Source of the DNA: Thermodesulfobacteriota bacterium | GTDB taxonomy: Bacteria; Desulfobacterota; BSN033; UBA1163 | Reading direction: 5' to 3' | Length of the DNA stretch: 6,171 bases | Assembly (NCBI GenBank): GCA_030024065.1 | Contig: JASEIE010000231.1 | Location: 1-6,171, forward strand | Part shown: one piece after another, positions 1-6,081 of the stretch | How positions within the stretch are numbered: position 1 is the stretch's first letter | Layout of the letters: each line of letters opens with the position of its first letter | Notes under the pieces: model-generated | The model's database searches: none | The model's input: the letters and a program-made list of their open reading frames with translations, nothing else | Told to the model about the DNA's origin: nothing | Position numbers and translations under genes: made by a program

Positions 1-864
1 GCCCCACTCCCCCGGTTTGAATTGATAATAATTGGAAAGAGGCTCTCCCAATTTATAAGGTTTATTATCTTTATCGTTCCATGGGTAACCAAAAGTCCCA
101 GCAGGGAGACTCACACCCCTTGAGTGGCACTGCCCACAGACTTCGATCGCCCTTTCATAATCCTTATCCTTCAACTTACTTGGATTGACGATCGTTCCCT
201 TCACTCTTGGGGATTTGATATGGTCAGAGCCAGGGCCATGACATTTTTCACAACCCGTGTTCAGTTCCGAATAGGTCGCCTCATACCCTTTGTCCACTTT
301 CTTCAATTCCAGTCTTGTGTTGTGGCAACCGGCACAACTCATCTCAAAGGATTTGTCCATTGAAGGGTGTTTGAGGCTTCCATCTTCGTTATACCAGAAC
401 TGGAGATTATAAGGCACCCATCGGGAGGTCGCCTGGTTCCATTGAATGGGGAGGATGTAATGGTGATTTCCGATCTTGGCCTGATAGCGCTGTTTCCATC
501 CCCACCCCCCGTAGGTCCTCACCGCTGTATAAGTCAATTCTTTTGAAGGGTCTTTGGCGTCAACCAGTGTGACCTGATAGGCTTTATCAGCCCCTCGAGT
601 CAACTTTACTGAGACTTCAGGAATTTTTCCCGCTTTCAGTTTGACAGTGCCCTTCCAATCCACTACGACGGAATCATTGTCCGGACCGAGTATCTGCTGA
701 GACTTGTTGTGAAGCGTATCCTTCCAGGTCTCGTAGATGGCTTTATGACAGGAAGCGCATTTCCCAGAACCGACATAGTTGGCTTGAGCCATTGATAATG
801 TTGGAATGAAGGTTAAAATGGAGAGAACCAGCAGCCATTTCAATCCAAAGAATTTTTTAAACAT
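1..864 (-). CDS. Exported multiheme cytochrome c, cytochrome c554-like (3' end outside window)
   Basis: The frame is open from the ATG at 862-864 to the window edge, giving 288 residues with no stop. Residues 1-26 are a Sec-type signal peptide (MFKK start, hydrophobic stretch, likely cleavage near SMA|QA), so the product is exported to the periplasm or beyond. Four CXXCH c-heme sites are visible: CASCH (36-40), CAGCH (177-181), CEKCH followed by GPG (205-209) and CGQCH (243-247). The first site lies in a GSGKCASCH...W...LH context typical of cytochrome c554-type multiheme proteins. Between the first and second hemes lie about 136 residues without cysteine, rich in Trp and Tyr, with an IGNHHYILPIQW segment that I recall from large multiheme cytochromes. 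More hemes may follow beyond the edge. It lies downstream of a terminator and has its own putative promoter, so it may be expressed separately from the bc-type operon. Role as an electron carrier is inferred; the acceptor is unknown. Confidence 0.9.
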   Translation of the reverse strand, partial: MFKKFFGLKWLLVLSILTFIPTLSMAQANYVGSGKCASCHKAIYETWKDTLHNKSQQILGPDNDSVVVDWKGTVKLKAGKIPEVSVKLTRGADKAYQVTLVDAKDPSKELTYTAVRTYGGWGWKQRYQAKIGNHHYILPIQWNQATSRWVPYNLQFWYNEDGSLKHPSMDKSFEMSCAGCHNTRLELKKVDKGYEATYSELNTGCEKCHGPGSDHIKSPRVKGTIVNPSKLKDKDYERAIEVCGQCHSRGVSLPAGTFGYPWNDKDNKPYKLGEPLSNYYQFKPGEWG

Positions 865-871
865 CTTTTTT

Positions 872-876
872 CCTCC
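872..876 (-). promoter_or_regulatory. Strong ribosome binding site for the multiheme cytochrome
   Basis: On the minus strand AAAGGAGG precedes the ATG at 862-864 with a 7-base spacer. This supports the chosen start, which also begins a clear signal peptide. Confidence 0.8.
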
Positions 877-894
877 TTTCTTTAATGTCTTAAG

Positions 895-923
895 ATTATA
901 GAGGTTTTCCCCCTATTTTACCT
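895..923 (-). promoter_or_regulatory. Putative promoter of the multiheme cytochrome gene
   Basis: On the minus strand a perfect TATAAT hexamer (895-900) lies between the operon terminator and the start of the exported cytochrome, about 30 bases upstream of the ATG. No good TTGACA match sits 16-18 bases upstream (AGGTAA or GGTAAA is the nearest). It would therefore be a weak or activator-dependent sigma-70 type promoter. The position is right for an independent transcription unit, but the evidence is a single hexamer. Confidence 0.4.
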
Positions 924-940
924 CCCTCCTATCCGAAAAT

Positions 941-982
941 AAAAAAGGGAGCAAACCGGAGCGACCGGTTCCCCCCCTTTTT
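941..982 (-). terminator. Rho-independent terminator closing the bc-type operon (probably bidirectional)
   Basis: An inner perfect stem AACCGG (954-959) / CCGGTT (965-970) has a 5-base loop. After a 4x4 internal loop, an outer stem pairs GGG (947-949) with CCC (975-977) and the A-run 942-946 with the T-run 978-982. Read on the minus strand, the stem is followed by CCCTTTTTTATTTT, a good U-tract. It sits about 57 bases after the stop of the pentaheme cytochrome gene. The A-tract on the other side would also allow termination of plus-strand transcripts. Confidence 0.8.
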
Positions 983-1038
983 AATTGTTATCAAATTAAC
1001 ACAACATTGTAAAAAAATCCAGGAGGTTTTTGAAATTT

Positions 1039-1860
1039 TTATGGATAGGCAAGCAACCCTTCTCTTGCCAGTGCGATATGTTTCTCTTTTGGAATATGGG
1101 CCTTATGGCAACGGGTACAGGATTTCAGGCCATTCTCCCGTGCGATCTTTCCCCCTTCCAGGGCATCCTTTCCCATCATCATATCCTGATACTTTTCGCC
1201 CGGGCCATGGCAGGCTTCACAACCTACATTCTCCTCTTTGTATGTTCTCTTTTCCGGGTCATATCCGGTGGCATGGCAGGGGGTGCATCTGCTTTTGTCC
1301 TTCTCTCCACGGATTCGGGAAAAGGCATTCTTTGTCATCGATGAATTTCTCCAGGCATCGATATGCTTCTTGTCCAGACTTTGGTGGCACCCGATGCAGG
1401 ATTCAGAACCGGTATAAGTGGCTTCCTCCTGAATAAAGAAAGCTCTCTCTTTAAGAGAGGGTTCGTCAGGCAAAAGCGGAGCTGTCTTCTCCCAACTCCG
1501 AATAAATACCACCAACTGATGGATCTGTTCCCGATTTAATGGTCCACCCTCTTGATCACCGAGAGCGACCATTCCGGTACGAGGAATTCCTCTTTCGATA
1601 ATTTTATAAAGGAGGGTATCCTCCACGGCCTCAAGATATTTTTTAGAATTGATGGCCTTAACCCTTTTCTGAGGACCACCCGTCTCTCCATGGCAACGAG
1701 CACAATGAGTGAGGTAAAGGGGTTTCCCTTTTTGGGCGGCCTGGGCGTTCATTCCCTCGGTCTCCACTTTTACACGACGGGGTTCGAGTAACCAGTAGAC
1801 GGTCAGGAATGAGGCAATGGCGACTGTTAACATCATGGCCAAGGAGATCTTCTTTTCCAT
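1039..1860 (-). CDS. Membrane-anchored pentaheme cytochrome c (class I domain fused to c554-like tetraheme domain)
   Basis: 273 residues. An uncleaved-looking N-terminal helix (about 5-25) followed by EPRR anchors the protein with its body in the periplasm. Domain 1 (about 40-125) is a class I monoheme cytochrome: CARCH at 53-57, a probable Met ligand at M97 (GMVALGD), and a C-terminal helix REQIHQLVVFIRSW. Domain 2 (about 148-260) has four further heme motifs: CIGCH (155-159), CTPCH (192-196), CEACH followed by GPG (214-218) and CTRCH (248-252). This arrangement resembles cytochrome c554-type modules. The start is supported by AAAAGGA on the minus strand (1865-1871), 4 bases before the ATG; this site overlaps the Rieske stop codon. 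The gene follows the Rieske gene by 9 bases and ends the operon. By position it is the likely c-type partner that takes electrons from the Rieske centre, in place of cytochrome c1 or f. That role is inferred from context. Confidence 0.92.
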   Translation of the reverse strand: MEKKISLAMMLTVAIASFLTVYWLLEPRRVKVETEGMNAQAAQKGKPLYLTHCARCHGETGGPQKRVKAINSKKYLEAVEDTLLYKIIERGIPRTGMVALGDQEGGPLNREQIHQLVVFIRSWEKTAPLLPDEPSLKERAFFIQEEATYTGSESCIGCHQSLDKKHIDAWRNSSMTKNAFSRIRGEKDKSRCTPCHATGYDPEKRTYKEENVGCEACHGPGEKYQDMMMGKDALEGGKIARENGLKSCTRCHKAHIPKEKHIALAREGLLAYP

Positions 1861-1869
1861 CGTATCCTT

Positions 1870-2364
1870 TTACCCCTTAACGACCTGAGAAGGTTCGAAC
1901 TTTTTCCTTTCGATCAGACCGGCCGTATCGATCACCAGTTTTTCTTCGACGATTTGGAGTTTGTAAAGATCTAAAGGGCGTGGGGGAGGGCCTTCAAGTA
2001 CCTCTCCATTTGGATTGAATTTCGCACCATGACAGGGACATTCAAACTTTTTCAGCATTTCGTTCCAATTGACGATACAGGCAAGATGAGGGCAGACTGC
2101 AGAGAAGGCTAAAAACCCCATTTCGGATCTCTGGATGAATGTCTTTTCTTTACGAAAATAGATAACCTCGCCCGCTTTAAAGTCGTTCACCTTCCCGGCG
2201 ATGAAGACCTTTTCCCCTTTCCCTCCTTTCCGTCTCGGCCAGAGAAAGGCAAAGGTGCCGACGACCAATTCTCCGGCCACAACAGCTGCTGCCCCAATCC
2301 AAGCATAGCCAATTAATTTTCTACGGGAAATAAATTTTTTATCACTTTGACTCGTTGTGTCCAT
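1870..2364 (-). CDS. Rieske [2Fe-2S] protein of a b6f/bc-type complex
   Basis: 164 residues, about the usual size for b6f-type Rieske proteins. The N-terminus has a twin-arginine signature SRRKL (13-17) followed by a transmembrane segment (about 19-42), as expected for Tat-inserted Rieske subunits. Box 1 is C91-P-H93-L-A-C96 and box 2 is C109-P-C111-H112-G. By family knowledge C91, H93, C109 and H112 bind the cluster and C96-C111 form the stabilising disulfide. The usual Gly of box 1 (CTHLGC) is Ala here, and Thr is Pro. After box 2, GAKFNPNGEVLEGPPPRPL matches the Pro loop region. It transfers electrons from quinol at the Qo site to the periplasmic cytochrome. The start has only a weak ribosome binding site (AAAAGAGAACGAA), preceded by a REP-like hairpin that separates it from the subunit IV gene. 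The identification is firm; the name petC or qcrA would depend on the nomenclature used. Confidence 0.95.
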   Translation of the reverse strand: MDTTSQSDKKFISRRKLIGYAWIGAAAVVAGELVVGTFAFLWPRRKGGKGEKVFIAGKVNDFKAGEVIYFRKEKTFIQRSEMGFLAFSAVCPHLACIVNWNEMLKKFECPCHGAKFNPNGEVLEGPPPRPLDLYKLQIVEEKLVIDTAGLIERKKFEPSQVVKG

Positions 2365-2378
2365 TTCGTTCTCTTTTC

Positions 2379-2414
2379 ACCCCCATCCTCGCCTTCCCCC
2401 GTCAAGAGGGAAGG
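2379..2414. repeat. REP-like intergenic palindrome between the subunit IV and Rieske genes
   Basis: CCTTCCC (2392-2398) and GGGAAGG (2408-2414) form a 7-bp stem with a 9-base loop, preceded by a CACCCCCATCCTCG leader. The form (C-rich leader, then CCTTCCCCC-TCAA-GGGAAGG hairpin) resembles a short intergenic repeat family that I recall as widespread in bacterial genomes. That family membership is from memory, not from a search. There is no T-tract after the stem on the minus strand, so it is not a good intrinsic terminator. Confidence 0.6.
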
Positions 2415-2425
2415 TATAAACTAAA

Positions 2426-2971
2426 TCATTTCCATGGCAAGACAAAGCTCCAGTTTTCTCCTCGAAATAAAGAGCCGATCACTGTGGAGATAAGTGCTCC
2501 AAAGATAAAGGCTGTAAAGAGGATAATGAGTATTCTTCTTTTTTCACCACCGATAAAGATTTGGTTTAATAGGTGACCTAAACGGGTCTTTGGTTTTCTA
2601 TCAATATAAGGGACCAGAAAAAGCCAGATGATAATGAGCATGGGGATAATGATGGCAGGGATCACGGGTTTGGTTGTATAATGGATCAACTCCTGAATCC
2701 CTGTAAAATACCAAGGGGCCTTCCCAGGGTTTGGGGTAATAAAGGGGTTGGCAAGATCTTCGAGCGGAGCGTCGAAAAAGAGAGAGATGAGGAACAGGAC
2801 TAAGGTCACCGCCAAGGAGCAGATGGTTAGGAGAATGATATAATGAGGAAAAGTATCAACTGTATCCTCAGGAGCCTTCTCCACCATAGATGAAGTTCCA
2901 TCCACGATTTCCATCAAACCATAAGTCTTGTTCGGATCTTTAACGAAGATCGGACCTTTATCATTATCCAT
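2426..2971 (-). CDS. Cytochrome b C-terminal half, subunit IV (PetD)-like
   Basis: 181 residues with three predicted transmembrane helices (about 44-66, 103-121, 147-167). It carries the cytochrome b C-terminal signature: ANPFITPNPGKAPWYF (74-89), then TGIQELIHY, where subunit IV and mitochondrial cytochrome b have the Qo-site PEWY motif. Here the motif reads APWY (85-88), so the Glu is replaced by Pro. The C-terminus ends in GENWSFVLPW, similar to other bacterial bc-type proteins. It completes the quinol-oxidising site with the b6-like protein encoded just upstream. I chose the start at 2969-2971 because AGGAGGT lies 9 bases upstream (2981-2987). The longer in-frame start at 3058 would translate the intergenic repeat. 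Confidence 0.93.
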   Translation of the reverse strand: MDNDKGPIFVKDPNKTYGLMEIVDGTSSMVEKAPEDTVDTFPHYIILLTICSLAVTLVLFLISLFFDAPLEDLANPFITPNPGKAPWYFTGIQELIHYTTKPVIPAIIIPMLIIIWLFLVPYIDRKPKTRLGHLLNQIFIGGEKRRILIILFTAFIFGALISTVIGSLFRGENWSFVLPWK

Positions 2972-2980
2972 TAAATTTCG

Positions 2981-2987
2981 ACCTCCT
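2981..2987 (-). promoter_or_regulatory. Ribosome binding site that sets the subunit IV start
   Basis: AGGAGGT on the minus strand, 9 bases before the ATG at 2969-2971. It decides against the upstream in-frame ATG at 3056-3058, which lies inside repeat-derived sequence. Confidence 0.75.
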
Positions 2988-3002
2988 ATCAATTTCGGAT
3001 TT

Positions 3003-3064
3003 CGCCCCCTCACCCCCCAGGGGAGAGGGCGAGGTGAGGGGAATTCCGCAATCTGCAATCCGCA
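3003..3064. repeat. REP-like palindrome plus GATTGCA-type heptamer repeats between petB-like and petD-like genes
   Basis: CCCCTCACC (3006-3014) and GGTGAGGGG (3033-3041) form a perfect 9-bp inverted repeat with an 18-base G/C-rich loop. An alternative stem pairs CGCCC (3003-3007) with GGGCG (3027-3031). On the minus strand it is preceded by the near-tandem heptamers GCGGATT-GCAGATT-GCGGAAT (within 3046-3064). It is followed by CGAAATCCGAAATT, a second short heptamer-like repetition. The composition (C-rich half, purine-rich half) is unlike the neighbouring genes. It fills most of the 102-base gap between two genes whose products form one complex. Confidence 0.7.
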
Positions 3065-3073
3065 TTTTATACA

Positions 3074-3793
3074 TCAGAGGGGTTCTGAGATCCCTCCGTC
3101 CTTTCTTACCCTCCAGAAATGTACGGCCATGAGCACTAAAGCCACAAATGGGATGACCGCACAATGGAGCACATAGAAACGAAGCAGTGCCTCATGGCCC
3201 ACTTCATCTGCCCCCAGTATGAAGTAACGGATATGTTTTCCTAAGAAGGGGGTATAACTCATGATAGTCGTTCCCACAGTAATTCCCCAGTAAGCCAATT
3301 GATCCCAGGGGAGGAGATACCCTGTATAACTGAGGGCAAGGGTTAAGATGAAAAGCCAAATCCCAATCACCCAATTAAACTCCCTGGGGGGACGGTAGGA
3401 ATGGGTGTAAAAAACTCTGACCATATGGAGAAAGACCGTAACGACCATTCCGTGCGCAGCCCACCGATGGAGATTCCTTAAAATCTTCCCGTTGAAAACG
3501 AGGGCCAAAGCCTGCATATCGAAGTAGGCCCTTTCGATGGAAGGGGTATAAAGGAACATCAGAAGGATACCCGTGACACAGAGAATGATAAAGAGGAGAA
3601 AAGAGATCCCCCCGAGACAAAAAGTATAACAGAAACTAAGGCCATGGCGTTTCATCTTCACGGGAAAGATATGAAGGAAGAAGTTGTTAAACATCAGCAT
3701 GGATCGTTTCAGGTCCGTATCTGGTATCCCTGTTCTGAAGATGGAGCGCCATATTGTTGATTCTAAAATCCGTTGCAAGATTCCCGTTTTCAT
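3074..3793 (-). CDS. Cytochrome b6-like diheme subunit (PetB-like) with heme c_i cysteine
   Basis: 239 residues, close to the size of cytochrome b6 and matching the N-terminal half of cytochrome b, with four main transmembrane helices. Two His pairs bind the b hemes: H109 and H123 (in RNLHRW and FLHMVRV), and H210 and H225 (in YVLHCAV and [13 protein letters not shown]). The second pair is separated by 14 residues, the b6f spacing, not the 13 of mitochondrial-type bc1. C59 in YTFCLGGIS aligns with the b6 motif YCLGGIT, whose Cys covalently holds heme c_i (c_n) near the Qi site. [14 protein letters not shown] (157-170) is the conserved segment near the Qo site. The start overlaps the upstream stop as ATGA, with GAGAGG about 7 bases upstream. 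It oxidises and reduces quinones in the membrane together with the subunit IV-like protein. Confidence 0.95.
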   Translation of the reverse strand: MKTGILQRILESTIWRSIFRTGIPDTDLKRSMLMFNNFFLHIFPVKMKRHGLSFCYTFCLGGISFLLFIILCVTGILLMFLYTPSIERAYFDMQALALVFNGKILRNLHRWAAHGMVVTVFLHMVRVFYTHSYRPPREFNWVIGIWLFILTLALSYTGYLLPWDQLAYWGITVGTTIMSYTPFLGKHIRYFILGADEVGHEALLRFYVLHCAVIPFVALVLMAVHFWRVRKDGGISEPL

Positions 3794-5568
3794 CTTCCTT
3801 CCTCTCTAAAAAGGGTGGATCCCCTGTGATACTCCTCCATCGTAATCGCACCCGTGGGGCATCGTTTGGCGCAGAGGCCACACTGGATGCACCGAGATTC
3901 ATCTTTGATCATAGCAGTGGCTAAATTGAGTCTCTCCGCCTCTTCTAAGGTTACTCCATATAGAGATTTAACTAACGTGGAAAGCCTTTCATTTCCTTCG
4001 ATCTCATCAAACCTTGCCATTCGGAAGCAAGATTTTGGACAGATATCGACGCAGCCACCACAGAGAATACATTTGGTTCGGTCAAATATTGTAAAGAGGT
4101 GGCATTGGAGACAGCGCTTGGCTTCTTCGATCGCTCTATCCTTTCGAAATCCCAATTCCACTTCTTTTTCAAAAGATTTTCGTTCCTCCAGAGGAAGGGT
4201 ATCTATTCTCTGCCGGGCTATCTTTTCCAGATTGGGATCGATTTTCACTTCGGAGACAGGGGTAAAATAACCAGGCTTCTTTTCGAAGGGTTCGTCACTT
4301 AGATAGGAGTGAATGGAGAGGGCCGCCCTCCTTCCATCCGCAATCACTCTGATCACATCCCTCGGGCCCGTGACAAAGTCTCCACCGGCAAAGATGCCTT
4401 TGACATTCGTCTCAAAGGTTTCCGGATTGACAGCCAGACGGTCCCATCGGGATATTTCGAAGCCAATCTCTTCGGGAAGGAAAGAGATATCAGGGGATTG
4501 ACTCACTGCAGGAATCAAGAGATCGATGTTGATATCAAATTCAGATCCATCAATGGGGATGGGCCTTCTGCGGCCATCCTTCTCAGGGTCACCCAATCGG
4601 TTTCGAATACATCGAACCCCAGAAACTGTTATTCCATCTCGGGAGAGGGTCTGTATCGGTTGCGTAAGGTAATGAACCTTGATCCCCTCCTCCTCCACCT
4701 GCTCCAGTTCTCTCAGGTCCACCGGCATTTCTTCTCTCGATCTCCGGTAGAGGATGAGAACTTCCTCCGCCCCCAATCGTAAGGAGGAACGGGCCGCATC
4801 CATGGCTGTGTTTCCTCCCCCCACCACCGCCACTCTTTGGCCGATCTTCAACCTTTCCCCCAGATTCAGCATTTGCATAAAGGTCACACCGTGAATCACA
4901 CCTTGAAGATCCTCACCTGGAATGTTCAATTTTTCAGCCTTATGGGCACCCGCGGCAATATAGACGGCGTCATACTTTTCTCTCAATTTTTCCAGATTTA
5001 ATTCTTTTCCAATGGGGGTCCCGGCGAGGATCTCCACTCCCACTCGCCTCACCTCATCAATCGCCTGGCTCACCACTTCCCGGGGAAGTCGGTAAGGAGG
5101 GATACCAACATTGAGCATCCCCCCGGGAATTGAAAAAGTCTCGTAAATCGTAACGGAATAGCCCATTTTTGCGAGATCGTTGGCCGCGGAGAGTCCGGAC
5201 GGTCCGGCACCGATGATGGCGATCTTTTTGTCTCTTTTTCTTATAGCCTTTTCGTGTTGAGGAAAAAAAGTTTTCTGATCAGCAGAGGCCCTCTTTAATG
5301 AGCAGATGGAGATGGGTTGATCGATGAGAAGACCTCTTCGACACTTCTCCTCACAGGGATGGACACAGATCCGGCCTAAAATGGCGGGGAAGAGGTTATC
5401 CTCTCGATTGATTTCGAAGGCGCGGTCATCATCTTCATGGGCGATGGCTGAGATATACTGGGGAGCGCGGGTATTGACCGGACAGGCATTTTCACAGCCG
5501 ATGTTTTCTTCGAACCAGCGATGGTCCGGGATCCGGATCCGAAAACGATTGGAAACGGCCTGTCTCAT
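3790..5568 (-). CDS. GltD/NfnB-like FAD- and NAD(P)H-dependent oxidoreductase with C-terminal ferredoxin domain
   Basis: 592 residues, cytoplasmic, no signal. The N-terminal Fe-S domain has C25ENAC29P, then C68VHPC72EEKC76 and C89 (ICSLKR), as in the glutamate synthase small subunit family. An FAD-binding Rossmann site GAGPSG (120-125) is followed by PGGML and GIPPYRLP. The second Rossmann site GGGNTA (250-255), with [10 protein letters not shown] (273-282), suggests NADPH rather than [23 protein letters not shown] (395-413) closes the FAD site. The C-terminus adds CLQC (486-489), then ferredoxin motifs C500-C503-C506-C510 (plus C514) and C560-C563-C566-C570P. It is not a glutamate synthase subunit by context, because no large subunit is nearby. 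Its stop overlaps the cytochrome b start by ATGA and its own start overlaps the CNBD stop the same way. A role passing electrons between NAD(P)H/ferredoxin and the cytochrome b complex or quinone pool is inferred from this coupling. Confidence 0.9.
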   Translation of the reverse strand: MRQAVSNRFRIRIPDHRWFEENIGCENACPVNTRAPQYISAIAHEDDDRAFEINREDNLFPAILGRICVHPCEEKCRRGLLIDQPISICSLKRASADQKTFFPQHEKAIRKRDKKIAIIGAGPSGLSAANDLAKMGYSVTIYETFSIPGGMLNVGIPPYRLPREVVSQAIDEVRRVGVEILAGTPIGKELNLEKLREKYDAVYIAAGAHKAEKLNIPGEDLQGVIHGVTFMQMLNLGERLKIGQRVAVVGGGNTAMDAARSSLRLGAEEVLILYRRSREEMPVDLRELEQVEEEGIKVHYLTQPIQTLSRDGITVSGVRCIRNRLGDPEKDGRRRPIPIDGSEFDINIDLLIPAVSQSPDISFLPEEIGFEISRWDRLAVNPETFETNVKGIFAGGDFVTGPRDVIRVIADGRRAALSIHSYLSDEPFEKKPGYFTPVSEVKIDPNLEKIARQRIDTLPLEERKSFEKEVELGFRKDRAIEEAKRCLQCHLFTIFDRTKCILCGGCVDICPKSCFRMARFDEIEGNERLSTLVKSLYGVTLEEAERLNLATAMIKDESRCIQCGLCAKRCPTGAITMEEYHRGSTLFREEGR

Positions 5569-6038
5569 GGCACCTTAATCTTAAAGATGTTTAAAAGGTT
5601 GGAGACGCCTGAACGCAACTGATTGAGGCGGTTGAAATAGATGGTGGCCAGCTTCTTCATGATCTCCATTCCCATCTTTGGATCATCTTCCATCATCCTC
5701 TTCATATGGTCGGCCTCAATGGTTAGTATCTTTGTCGGTTTTAAGCATACGGCGGTCACATTGTAACGAAAAGGCTCCATGAGAGATCCGGTTCCAAAGA
5801 CCGCGCCCTCTTTTTCAATTCTGGAGGTCATGAAATTAACCTGTTCCTGTGCCTTTACGGTGAGGTCGACCGAACCTTCGATCAGAAGATAAAGATGGTT
5901 CGCCTCCTCCCCCTGACCGAAGATTGTTTCTCCTTTTGGATAAGATTTCAGAAGGGAATGGGAAAATAAAACATCTAATTGAGACTGGTCCAACGACTCA
6001 AAGAGTTCGGCCTTCTTTAACCATTCTGCGGAAACCAT
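5565..6038 (-). CDS. Small cyclic-nucleotide-binding-fold (Crp/CAP effector domain) protein without DNA-binding domain
   Basis: 157 residues. The CNBD beta-roll runs from about residue 12 (FESLDQSQLDVLF) through YPKGETIFGQGEEANHLYLLIEGSVDL (33-59) to LTIEADHMKRMMEDDP (105-120), with a C-terminal helix. No helix-turn-helix follows, so it is not a CRP/FNR transcription factor. The phosphate-binding cassette is degenerate. At 78-86 it reads GAVFGTGSL where FGE is expected, and RYNVTAV (91-97) lacks the usual Arg-Thr/Ser pair. Binding of cAMP or cGMP is therefore doubtful. The ATG is preceded by GAGGAG with a 6-base spacer. The stop overlaps the flavoprotein start (ATGA), so the two proteins are probably made together. 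It may regulate or scaffold the oxidoreductase; this is inference. Confidence 0.88.
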   Translation of the reverse strand: MVSAEWLKKAELFESLDQSQLDVLFSHSLLKSYPKGETIFGQGEEANHLYLLIEGSVDLTVKAQEQVNFMTSRIEKEGAVFGTGSLMEPFRYNVTAVCLKPTKILTIEADHMKRMMEDDPKMGMEIMKKLATIYFNRLNQLRSGVSNLLNIFKIKVP

Positions 6039-6044
6039 CTCAAA

Positions 6045-6050
6045 CTCCTC
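6045..6050 (-). promoter_or_regulatory. Ribosome binding site of the CNBD gene
   Basis: GAGGAG on the minus strand, 6 bases before the ATG at 6036-6038. It supports this start and independent initiation after the 65-base gap to the upstream gene. Confidence 0.7.
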
Positions 6051-6081
6051 AAAGACTTTAATTTCAGGTTTAAGATTTTTT

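Noticed and set aside
1030..1436. Plus-strand open frames opposite the pentaheme cytochrome gene
   Set aside because: They run antisense to a gene with five CXXCH motifs, lack recognisable domains, and have no convincing ribosome binding site.
2392..2414. Intrinsic terminator between the subunit IV and Rieske genes
   Set aside because: The hairpin is not followed by a T-tract on the minus strand, and the genes on both sides encode parts of one complex.
2972..3058. N-terminal extension of the subunit IV gene to an ATG at 3056-3058
   Set aside because: The extra 29 codons translate the REP-like repeat and give a Pro/Arg/Gly-rich peptide unlike cytochrome b. The ATG at 2969-2971 has a strong AGGAGGT at good spacing.
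2964..3164. 66-codon minus-strand frame over the petB-like 3' end and the repeat
   Set aside because: It lies out of frame over the cytochrome b C-terminus and the repeat, has no family resemblance, and is best explained as a shadow.
4099..4113. CLQCH in the flavoprotein as a c-type heme site
   Set aside because: The protein is cytoplasmic with no signal peptide, and the cysteines are part of the Fe-S C-terminal region, so heme attachment is not expected.
3854..4782. Plus-strand open frames opposite the flavoprotein gene
   Set aside because: They are antisense shadows of a well-supported 592-residue protein; the translated peptides show no family signature.
3790..5568. Glutamate synthase small subunit (gltD) as the function
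   Set aside because: The fold matches, but there is no large-subunit gene, the protein has an added ferredoxin C-terminus, and it sits in a cytochrome operon. A redox role in respiration is more likely.
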